Shown: positions 1-5,232 of the stretch, one piece after another
How the letters are laid out: every line of letters starts with the position of its first letter
Position numbering within the stretch: the first letter of the stretch is position 1
Source of the DNA: an uncultured Ruminococcus sp.
GTDB taxonomy: Bacteria; Bacillota; Clostridia; Oscillospirales; Ruminococcaceae
Length of the DNA: 6,027 nt
Assembly (NCBI GenBank): GCA_946531975.1
Contig: CAMNAY010000113.1
Location: forward strand, 1-6,027
Direction of reading: 5' to 3'
Translations under genes and position numbers: made by a program
Notes under the pieces: generated by a model
Seen by the model: the letters and a program-made list of their open reading frames with translations, nothing else
Database searches by the model: none
Told to the model about the DNA's origin: nothing

Positions 1-217
1 GCTCCTCGTCATCGACGGCAGACAGACCGGCTCGCTCGGCGCGACCTATGACGACCTGATTTCGATTATGCTTCAGCACGGCGCTGTCAATGCGGCAAAC
101 CTCGACGGCGGAAGCTCCTCTCATATGATCTATAACGGTGAGCTGATCACTGTCTGCTCGTCGCTGTACGGTCCGCGTAAGATGCCGAGCTGCTGGCTCG
201 TTGCTCCGGAACAGTAA
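1..217 (+). CDS. Phosphodiester glycosidase family protein (NAGPA/DUF2233 domain), C-terminal end, 5' partial
   Basis: The frame opening at base 2 gives 71 residues ending in TAA at 215-217; the start lies outside the window. The fragment shows the family's terminal signature: an Asp-Gly-Arg core strand (visible residues 5-7), then a helix leading into Asn-Leu-Asp-Gly-Gly-Ser-Ser-Ser (33-40), followed by a short strand with Met-Ile-Tyr-Asn-Gly and a closing strand rich in Ser, Trp and Val. In the human relative (the lysosomal uncovering enzyme) this fold removes N-acetylglucosamine from a phosphodiester; bacterial members are usually exported and thought to act on envelope or extracellular sugar phosphodiesters, but the substrate here is unknown. 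The next gene starts 25 bases after the stop, which suggests one operon. No signal peptide can be judged because the N terminus is missing. Family call is firm; biological role is inference. Confidence 0.87.
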   Translation, partial: LLVIDGRQTGSLGATYDDLISIMLQHGAVNAANLDGGSSSHMIYNGELITVCSSLYGPRKMPSCWLVAPEQ

Positions 218-242
218 GAACGGATAAGGAGGATCAGAACAG

Positions 243-1892
243 ATGGATATTGAACAGCAGGAGGTCCGCCTCCCCGGCGAGAGCAGCGGACAGAAGAAGC
301 GTCCGCAAAGACCGGCTGACGGTCAGCGGACAGGTGCGCCCAGAAAGCCCGCACCGCGTCCCGACGGAGCCGCACCGCGCAAAAAAAGACCCGCAGCGGA
401 GGGCGGCGCTGCCCGTCCTGCCCGCAGCACATCCGGTGCAGGGGAGCGCTCCGCAGCACCGAAGAAGCGTCCCGCAGCCTCCGAAAGCGGCACGCGGTTT
501 GCAGATGAAGCACCGGCAAAGCGTCCTGCCTCCAGAACCGCCGGCGGCAGCCGCCCGGCAGCAGAGCGCCGCGCCCCGGACGGACGTCCGCGCCGAGCGC
601 CGCAGGACAGAACACGCACCGCAGATCCGGCAGCAGGCACCCGCAGCCGTTCTGCCGCGGCAGAGAAGAGCAGCGCTGCCGCAAAATCCCGCAAGGTTTC
701 CAAGTGGCGCATCGGCATGACAATCTACGTGATCCTGTTCTTCATTGTGATCGCGTTTGCAATGCGCTGGATCTGGGTTCTGTGCAGCGAGTTTGAGGAT
801 TCGCAGCCGAAATACACGATCGACCGCTATGTTTCCGAGCTGAACAGCAAGGACAATGCCGGCAAGATTCAGTTCTATCAGGATCTGCTCAAGGAGAAGA
901 TCGACGTTCTGCCGCTTTCGCAGTATGAGTCCTCCGAGTCGATCTACAATACCCTTGACATCGAGGAGCCGGAGAATGTGCAGTTCTCATGGATCAAATC
1001 CAAGCGCTTCACAGAGGAAGCTCCGGTCTACTACATCCGCAGCGGCGAGCTGGTCGTCGCGGAGGTCGAGCTGAATACAACCGAAAAGACCAAGAAGCAT
1101 GACTTCAACCTCTGGAGCATCGGCAAGGTCTCCTCGATGATCGAGGTCGCCTCCGAGCCGGAATATGATGCAAAGATCACAGTTCCCGCAGGTGCATCGC
1201 TTACGATCAACGGCGTTGCAGTGGATGCAGGTCTGCTTCAGCCCTGTGATTCCACAGTGAAGCTGGATGAAGCCGCACTGAAGTATTCTGCACAGCCTGC
1301 CGCTGTGAGCTGCACAATTTCCGGTCTGTATGCGTCCCCTGTGATCGCAGCAGCTGATGCAGCCGGCAATCCGCTGACGCCTGTTGAGGAGCCGAAGGAA
1401 GGCGCCAAGCATGTCGAGATGGTGTTTGAGCCTGCTGATGCAGCAGCACCGGATCAGGCCATTACCGCGCGGACAGAGGCGCTGACCGCTGCATATATCA
1501 ACTATATGATCAACGAAGGTTACGGTGAGATCGGCGATGCAGCGACATGGAAAAACCTCGGCGCGCTCGATCAGTACATGATCAACGGCTCGAAGCTCTA
1601 CCAGAATATGCACAGTTCCGCAGGCGAGCTGAACTGGAACAACGCTTATACCTCGCGTAAGGATGAACCGATTGAGATTTCTCATCTGAAGATGTATTCT
1701 GAGACCTGCTGCACAGTTGAGTCGAAATATGCGTATCAGCTGACAAAGACCAGAGACGGCGTCACCAATGTCAACGACTACGCAGGTACAATCCGCTGGA
1801 CGCTTGTCAAGGCTGGCGATGCATGGTATGCAACCGATAATGTGCTCGTTCAGAGCTCTGAGGGCGGTACCCACAGCAACGTCGGTGTCTGA
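243..1892 (+). CDS. Single-pass membrane protein with basic disordered N-terminal tail and TcaA/NTF2-like extracellular region
   Basis: The 549-residue product begins at an ATG preceded by AAGGAGG (226-232) with a 10-base spacer. Residues 1-154 are low complexity, rich in Ala, Arg, Pro, Lys and Ser, with Lys-Lys-Arg-Pro at 18-21, 47-50 and 74-77 and a variant at 92-95. One membrane helix spans about 158-180, preceded by basic residues, so the tail should be cytoplasmic and the rest outside. Residues about 188-300 look like an NTF2-like domain; about 308-395 form a small beta domain with a Pro-Ala-Gly-Ala-Ser then Ile-Asn-Gly-Val pattern, as in PEGA or TcaA second domains; about 406-537 look like a second NTF2-like domain ending in a Trp-Tyr-Ala-Thr-Asp-Asn strand. 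The layout resembles TcaA-type envelope-stress proteins, but this is pattern matching by eye and the function is unknown. It follows the phosphodiester glycosidase gene closely and ends at a strong terminator. An envelope role is inferred. Confidence 0.88.
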   Translation: MDIEQQEVRLPGESSGQKKRPQRPADGQRTGAPRKPAPRPDGAAPRKKRPAAEGGAARPARSTSGAGERSAAPKKRPAASESGTRFADEAPAKRPASRTAGGSRPAAERRAPDGRPRRAPQDRTRTADPAAGTRSRSAAAEKSSAAAKSRKVSKWRIGMTIYVILFFIVIAFAMRWIWVLCSEFEDSQPKYTIDRYVSELNSKDNAGKIQFYQDLLKEKIDVLPLSQYESSESIYNTLDIEEPENVQFSWIKSKRFTEEAPVYYIRSGELVVAEVELNTTEKTKKHDFNLWSIGKVSSMIEVASEPEYDAKITVPAGASLTINGVAVDAGLLQPCDSTVKLDEAALKYSAQPAAVSCTISGLYASPVIAAADAAGNPLTPVEEPKEGAKHVEMVFEPADAAAPDQAITARTEALTAAYINYMINEGYGEIGDAATWKNLGALDQYMINGSKLYQNMHSSAGELNWNNAYTSRKDEPIEISHLKMYSETCCTVESKYAYQLTKTRDGVTNVNDYAGTIRWTLVKAGDAWYATDNVLVQSSEGGTHSNVGV

Positions 1893-1908
1893 CCGGACAA
1901 ATCATAGC

Positions 1909-1943
1909 AAAAAGGCTCCCGAAGATCATTCGGGAGCTTTTTT
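1909..1943. terminator. Bidirectional intrinsic terminator between convergent genes
   Basis: A 9-bp perfect stem (GCTCCCGAA at 1915-1923 with TTCGGGAGC at 1929-1937) closes a 5-base loop. It is flanked by AAAAA (1909-1913) on the left and TTTTTT (1938-1943) on the right, so both strands read stem followed by a U-tract. It lies 17 bases after the stop of the plus-strand membrane protein gene and directly after the stop of the minus-strand YbjN-like gene, and should end both transcripts. Confidence 0.93.
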
Positions 1944-1946
1944 CTG

Positions 1947-2411
1947 TCAGTATTTGTATTCGTAGAAGACGGCGTTGCCGAAGAATTCCTCACCGCCCCA
2001 GAGTGCGCGCATAAATGACGGATACGCCATTTCGGCAATCTGTGTGATGCGGTGGAACATTTCGATTGCGGTCTCGCCCTGTTCATGCAGAGCAGCAGGA
2101 CAGTCATATTCGATCAGCACTGCCTGATCCTCGCCGCTGACCGCGAACTTGGCAAAGCGGTATTTCTGATGCAGTTCATTTGCTTTCTTCTGCATTTTGA
2201 TCCGCTCGGCATCGGTCTTGAACCGGACGAAATCCGGCACGCGCACGGCAATCGACGGGTCTCCGCTGTTGATGATGTACCAGAGATTGAGTGTTGTGTA
2301 GGCGATCCGGACACCGACAATGATCCGGATGCTGTCCTCCTCCTCCTGAACGCGGTATTTCAGCCCGTAACGGTCGAATGCTTCCTTGATTTCATTTGTG
2401 ATATCTGTCAT
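1947..2411 (-). CDS. YbjN domain-containing protein, second gene of tandem pair
   Basis: A 154-residue soluble protein without signal peptide or membrane helix. It has the YbjN-family layout: an N-terminal helix, a beta-sheet with mixed charge, Tyr-Arg-Phe-x-x-Phe (84-89), an acidic turn and strand, then a C-terminal helix with Glu-Met (117-118), Arg121, Gln-Ile (124-125), Tyr-Pro (130-131) and Met-Arg (134-135). YbjN proteins resemble type III secretion chaperones in fold; their bacterial function is poorly defined. The start at 2411 is preferred over an in-frame ATG at 2441 because AGAGGAGG lies 11 bases upstream of 2411, while the 2441 ATG directly abuts the previous gene's stop and has no binding site. 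The gene is co-transcribed with the paralogue upstream, with which it aligns without gaps from residue 84 to 139. It carries an extra aromatic C-terminal tail (about 143-154, four Tyr or Phe) that the paralogue lacks. Confidence 0.85.
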   Translation of the reverse strand: MTDITNEIKEAFDRYGLKYRVQEEEDSIRIIVGVRIAYTTLNLWYIINSGDPSIAVRVPDFVRFKTDAERIKMQKKANELHQKYRFAKFAVSGEDQAVLIEYDCPAALHEQGETAIEMFHRITQIAEMAYPSFMRALWGGEEFFGNAVFYEYKY

Positions 2412-2420
2412 GATCGCTGA

Positions 2421-2430
2421 TTCCTCCTCT
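2421..2430 (-). promoter_or_regulatory. Ribosome binding site that sets the start of the second YbjN-like gene
   Basis: On the minus strand this reads AGAGGAGGAA, with the GGAGG core at 2423-2427 and 11 bases to the ATG at 2409-2411. It lies downstream of the alternative ATG at 2439-2441, so it can only serve the shorter reading. Confidence 0.85.
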
Positions 2431-2442
2431 CCGCGGGGCATG

Positions 2443-2865
2443 TCATTCGCCGTACAGTCTGCGCATGATCTCCGGATAGCAGGTTTCGACGATCTGTGCC
2501 GCCCGCATCAGCATTTCGAGTGCGGCTTCCCCGATGTCATCGGTATTCAGCGGGAAGTCATACGCGGCATTGACCACATGCGCATTGGTATCCGCAATAA
2601 AACGCAAAAAGCGGTACTGCACATTGCATTCGCTGAGCGCGTCGATGACGGCATCTTCTTTTTCCGGCGGATACTTGATGATATTATAGATCCGCATGGA
2701 AGTTTCATCGCGGTCGGTCTGCGAGATAAAAACAGTGCGGATTTCCGCGGTTTTTGTCGTCAGTGCGATCCGCACCAGACTGCTGCTTTCGTGTTCCTCG
2801 GTGATACAGTTCAGATTGTTTTTCTCAAATTCGCTTTGGATCGCTTCAGTTGCCGGAGCAATCAT
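2443..2865 (-). CDS. YbjN domain-containing protein, first gene of tandem pair
   Basis: A 140-residue cytoplasmic protein of the same family as its downstream neighbour. Key positions match exactly: Tyr84-Arg85-Phe86, Gly112-Glu113, Glu117-Met118, Arg121, Gln124-Ile125, Glu127, Tyr130-Pro131, Met134-Arg135 and Leu137. The N-terminal halves are much more divergent. The frame stays open to an ATG at 2928, but that codon overlaps the -35 box of the gene's own promoter; the ATG at 2865 has AAGGAGG eight bases upstream and is taken as the start. The downstream paralogue follows with only 31 bases between stop and start, indicating translation from one two-gene message. The family is linked by fold to secretion-type chaperones, but no secretion genes are visible here and no partner can be named. 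Confidence 0.87.
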   Translation of the reverse strand: MIAPATEAIQSEFEKNNLNCITEEHESSSLVRIALTTKTAEIRTVFISQTDRDETSMRIYNIIKYPPEKEDAVIDALSECNVQYRFLRFIADTNAHVVNAAYDFPLNTDDIGEAALEMLMRAAQIVETCYPEIMRRLYGE

Positions 2866-2873
2866 CGGGATCG

Positions 2874-2880
2874 CCTCCTT
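2874..2880 (-). promoter_or_regulatory. Ribosome binding site that sets the start of the first YbjN-like gene
   Basis: The minus strand reads AAGGAGG, a full match to the anti-Shine-Dalgarno core, eight bases before the ATG at 2863-2865. It supports the 140-residue product over a 161-residue reading. Confidence 0.9.
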
Positions 2881-2899
2881 TTTGTGAAATCGTGTTTCT

Positions 2900-2928
2900 A
2901 TTATAATCTTTTTTTGCAGGATTGTCAA
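2900..2928 (-). promoter_or_regulatory. Consensus sigma-70/SigA promoter of the YbjN pair
   Basis: On the minus strand: TTGACA (2923-2928), a 17-base spacer and TATAAT (2900-2905), a perfect match to the housekeeping consensus with the ideal spacing. Transcription should begin near 2893, giving a leader of roughly 28 bases before the ATG at 2865. The spacer includes an A-run. Expression is predicted to be strong and constitutive unless repressed. Confidence 0.93.
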
Positions 2929-2930
2929 GG

Positions 2931-2965
2931 AAAAACAGAGGGCACCGTATACATGCGGTGCCCTC
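2931..2965 (-). terminator. Intrinsic terminator of the lipoprotein gene
   Basis: AGGGCACCG (2939-2947) pairs perfectly with CGGTGCCCT (2956-2964). The stem can gain two further pairs towards the loop (one G-U) and one at the base. On the minus strand the stem is followed, after a short CTG, by a run of five T (2931-2935). It begins about 24 bases after the lipoprotein stop, and its T-run ends two bases before the -35 box of the next promoter. Confidence 0.9.
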
Positions 2966-2988
2966 GCGTGTGTATTTGCAGTGTCGGA

Positions 2989-3927
2989 TCAGGATTCTTC
3001 GTCAATGGTGCGGGCGGTGAGTCTTGCACGGGATGCGAGATCTGCACCTGCACCTGCCTTCTTGATCGAGATGACATTGCTGTCGTAGCGGATCATCAGG
3101 CGGAATGCGACGATACCGGAGTTGTTGTCGATCTTGACCTTGAGCTTGGTGGTATCGCCCGGCTTTGCGGAAACGGTCTCGGCGGTCAGCGTCATGTTGC
3201 TGCCGAGATTGATCTCCTGCTTCGGCTCGTCCATATTGATACAGACAAAGCCTGCGTTCGTATCGACCGTGCCGACGCCCTTGCCTTCATAGTCGCCGAT
3301 GTCAACGAGTGTGAATTCGATCGGGTAGACACCGTCCGGTGCATCCTCTGCGATCTCCATTTCATACTCCAGCAGGTCGCCGTCGAAGACATAGTTCTCA
3401 CGCTGAGAGATATCCAGCCACATTGCAAGGTAGTTTCGGAATGCCGGTTTGTAGGTCGGCTCTGCATAAGCGGAAGCCAGCGTCGTGCCGGTATAGGCTT
3501 CGGTGACGATCTCGCCGCCGTCCTTGGTAACGGTTGTGCCGTTGATATCGGTCTTGGGGACATAGATCTTGCCGTCATCGCCGCGCAGTGTCGTGACGAT
3601 TGCATTTGCTGCATCCTCACCGTTCTGACCGGCGATATTGTCGTTGAAGTTCAGGACGAAATTCTGACCGCCCTTCTGGTCGGTGACCATATGCTCCTCA
3701 TCGAAGCCAAGCAGCTCCTGTGCATCCGGCTCATCGCTGCTGCCGCTGTCCGCATTGCTGCTTTCGCCTTTGCTGTTGCTTTCTTCCGGTTTACTGTTGT
3801 TCTCAGCCTGGCTGCTTTCGCTGCCGGATTCCTGCTTGCTGGTTTCGCTGCTCTTGCCGCAGGCGAACGCAGGAACCATCATGGAACATGCAAGCAGCAG
3901 AGCTGCTGTTCGTTTCAAATAATTCAT
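2989..3927 (-). CDS. Lipoprotein with Ser-rich linker and cohesin-like beta-sandwich segments
   Basis: The 312-residue product starts at an ATG with AAAGGAG (3938-3944) ten bases upstream. It has a lipoprotein signal: Lys5-Arg6, a hydrophobic stretch 7-22 and Ala-Phe-Ala-Cys with lipidated Cys23 followed by Gly. The box is slightly off-consensus; Cys14 is an alternative but leaves too short a hydrophobic core. Residues 25-68 are a Ser/Glu/Asn/Lys linker tethering the rest outside the membrane. Residues about 165-230 resemble the second half of a cohesin fold (Gly-Asp-x-Leu strand, Asp-Ala-Pro-Asp-Gly-Val-Tyr-Pro-Ile turn, then a Val-Asp-Thr-Asn-Ala-Gly closing strand). Residues about 243-297 resemble the first half (Val-Ser-Ala-Lys-Pro-Gly-Asp-Thr, Asn-Asn-Ser-Gly-Ile-Val-Ala-Phe, Tyr-Asp-Ser-Asn-Val). 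Cohesins bind dockerins in cellulosomes; whether this one binds anything is unknown. The gene has its own promoter and terminator. Lipoprotein call is firm; cohesin kinship is probable. Confidence 0.88.
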   Translation of the reverse strand: MNYLKRTAALLLACSMMVPAFACGKSSETSKQESGSESSQAENNSKPEESNSKGESSNADSGSSDEPDAQELLGFDEEHMVTDQKGGQNFVLNFNDNIAGQNGEDAANAIVTTLRGDDGKIYVPKTDINGTTVTKDGGEIVTEAYTGTTLASAYAEPTYKPAFRNYLAMWLDISQRENYVFDGDLLEYEMEIAEDAPDGVYPIEFTLVDIGDYEGKGVGTVDTNAGFVCINMDEPKQEINLGSNMTLTAETVSAKPGDTTKLKVKIDNNSGIVAFRLMIRYDSNVISIKKAGAGADLASRARLTARTIDEES

Positions 3928-4010
3928 TGCCCTCAGGCTCCTTTCGTATTTCGTGTCTCAAATACCCGTTCCAAAAGTTGTACAGTGTCCTCTGCCGGAC
4001 TACCGTTCTT

Positions 4011-4039
4011 ATTATACACGCTCGGCGCCGAAAAGTCAA
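4011..4039 (-). promoter_or_regulatory. Sigma-70/SigA promoter of the lipoprotein gene
   Basis: On the minus strand: TTGACT (4034-4039), a 17-base spacer and TATAAT (4011-4016), one mismatch from consensus. Transcription should start near 4004, leaving a leader of about 77 bases before the ATG at 3927. The leader shows no strong hairpin or known riboswitch pattern. Confidence 0.9.
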
Positions 4040-4050
4040 GTGAAATGTTT

Positions 4051-4084
4051 GTGACAGTTCGGTTTCACTGCGGTGACAGAACGG
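4051..4084 (-). repeat. Pair of 12-base direct repeats upstream of the lipoprotein promoter
   Basis: On the plus strand GTGACAGTTCGG (4051-4062) and GTGACAGAACGG (4073-4084) match at 10 of 12 positions; the only change is TT to AA in the middle. The repeats start 22 bases apart, about two helical turns, and the nearer one lies 11 bases upstream of the -35 box. This is the usual geometry for a tandem activator site, such as one for a response regulator. The regulator is not identified. Only three bases separate the far copy from the stop of the sigma factor gene. Confidence 0.6.
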
Positions 4085-4086
4085 CA

Positions 4087-5169
4087 TTATTTTTCGAGGT
4101 AATCGCGGACTTTCTTGCTTCTGCTGGGGTGGCGGAGCTTGCGCAGCGCCTTTGCTTCGATCTGCCGGATGCGTTCGCGGGTGACATTGAACGCTTTTCC
4201 GACATCCTCAAGGGTCTTGGGCGGCTCATTGTCCAGACCGTAGCGCATCCGCAGGACATCGGCTTCACGCTGTGTCAGCGTAGACAGCACCTCATTGAGC
4301 TGCTCCTTGAGCATGGTGTTGTTAGCGGCATCGTTCGGGGACTGTGCGTGGTTATCGGGGATGAAGTCGCCCAGGTGCGAATCCTCCTCCTCACCGATCG
4401 GCGTTTCGAGCGAGACCGGCTCCTGTGCAATGCGCATGACCTCGCGGACCTTATCGAGCGGCATATCGAGATAATCCGCGATATCCTCCTCTGTGGGATC
4501 CTTGCCGTTGAGGTGCAGGAGCTGGCTGGATGCTTTCTTTACGCGGGTGATTGTCTCGACCATATGTACCGGGATGCGGATGGTGCGCGCCTGGTCGGCG
4601 ATGGCGCGCGTGATGGCCTGCCGGATCCACCATGTTGCATAGGTCGAGAACTTGTAGCCCTTGGTATAGTCGAATTTATCGACCGCCTTCAGGAGACCCA
4701 TATTGCCTTCCTGAATGAGATCGAGGAACTGCATGCCTCTGCCCACATATTTTTTGGCAATGCTGACGACCAGACGGAGGTTTGCCTCCGAGAGACGGTT
4801 TTTCGCCACTGCGTCATTCGGATTCTCTGCCAGACGCCGAGCCAGCTCCTGCTCCTCATCAGCCGTCAGCAGCGGTACTCTGCCGATGTCCTTGAGGTAG
4901 ATTTTGACCGGATCGTCCGGCGATGTGCTGCTGTCGAGCGACAGTGCATCTTCCTCATCGAGTCTTGTCTCGATGTCGTCGTCGAGGATATCCTCCTCGT
5001 CAGTCAGTTCCAGATTCAGCAGATTGCACTGCTCATAGAAAAGGGTAATGTCCTCATCCGTGAATTCCAGCTCTGCGAATGCTGCGTCCAGCTCAGTCTG
5101 TGACAGCTTGCCGGATGCCTTGATCCGCTCTAAAAGCTGATCCACCTTTTGCTGTTCCGCTGTTGCCAT
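4087..5169 (-). CDS. rpoD: RNA polymerase primary sigma factor RpoD/SigA
   Basis: The complete 360-residue product is close in length to Firmicute SigA (371 in Bacillus subtilis). GGGGAGG (5181-5187) lies 11 bases before the ATG. An acidic N-terminal region 1.1-like segment (1-80) precedes region 1.2 (84-117). Region 2 covers about 126-205, including Lys-Phe-Ser-Thr-Tyr-Ala-Thr-Trp-Trp (173-181) for DNA melting and Gln184 and Thr187, the counterparts of the E. coli -10 contacts Q437 and T440. Region 3 includes the sigma finger around Asp-Ser-His-Leu-Gly-Asp-Phe (263-269). Region 4.2 (319-359) has the -35 helix with Arg331, Glu332 and Gln336 and ends in the canonical Leu-Arg-His-Pro-Ser-Arg. 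It directs polymerase to housekeeping promoters, including the two consensus promoters in this window. It follows a second sigma-70 gene by 63 bases with no terminator between; no terminator was found after it either. Confidence 0.97.
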   Translation of the reverse strand: MATAEQQKVDQLLERIKASGKLSQTELDAAFAELEFTDEDITLFYEQCNLLNLELTDEEDILDDDIETRLDEEDALSLDSSTSPDDPVKIYLKDIGRVPLLTADEEQELARRLAENPNDAVAKNRLSEANLRLVVSIAKKYVGRGMQFLDLIQEGNMGLLKAVDKFDYTKGYKFSTYATWWIRQAITRAIADQARTIRIPVHMVETITRVKKASSQLLHLNGKDPTEEDIADYLDMPLDKVREVMRIAQEPVSLETPIGEEEDSHLGDFIPDNHAQSPNDAANNTMLKEQLNEVLSTLTQREADVLRMRYGLDNEPPKTLEDVGKAFNVTRERIRQIEAKALRKLRHPSRSKKVRDYLEK

Positions 5170-5232
5170 ATTATTCGATTCCTCCCCGTAATCAAATCAA
5201 TCATATGTGCCCTGACCCGTGCGGCAGGCTGC

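Noticed and set aside
130..723. Long minus-strand and alternative plus-strand frames over the low-complexity tail of the membrane protein (also 250-720 and 323-718)
   Set aside because: They are by-products of GC-rich Ala/Arg/Pro codons, have Arg/Pro/Cys-rich translations, and lack convincing ribosome binding sites, whereas the chosen frame continues into a clear membrane helix and folded domains.
987..1874. A 295-codon minus-strand frame
   Set aside because: It is antisense to the extracellular part of the membrane protein; the product is Cys-rich without family features and has no promoter or binding site.
2441..2443. A start at the ATG at 2441 for the second YbjN-like gene
   Set aside because: It directly abuts the previous stop and has no Shine-Dalgarno sequence, while the ATG at 2411 has AGAGGAGG at good spacing.
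4040..4086. Direct repeats as a mobile-element target duplication or a CRISPR fragment
   Set aside because: Only two 12-base copies exist, 10 bases apart, with no transposase, inverted ends or spacer array nearby; promoter geometry explains them better.
2386..5103. A 905-codon open frame on the plus strand
   Set aside because: It lies exactly antisense, codon on codon, to four minus-strand genes that happen to share one frame. It stays open because those genes avoid TTA, CTA and TCA codons. Its translation is Cys/Arg-rich without domain sense, and it crosses two promoters and a terminator.
5200..5205. TATGAT on the minus strand as a private promoter for the complete sigma gene
   Set aside because: No acceptable -35 box is found about 17 bases upstream and there is no extended -10 TG, so a promoter here is not supported.
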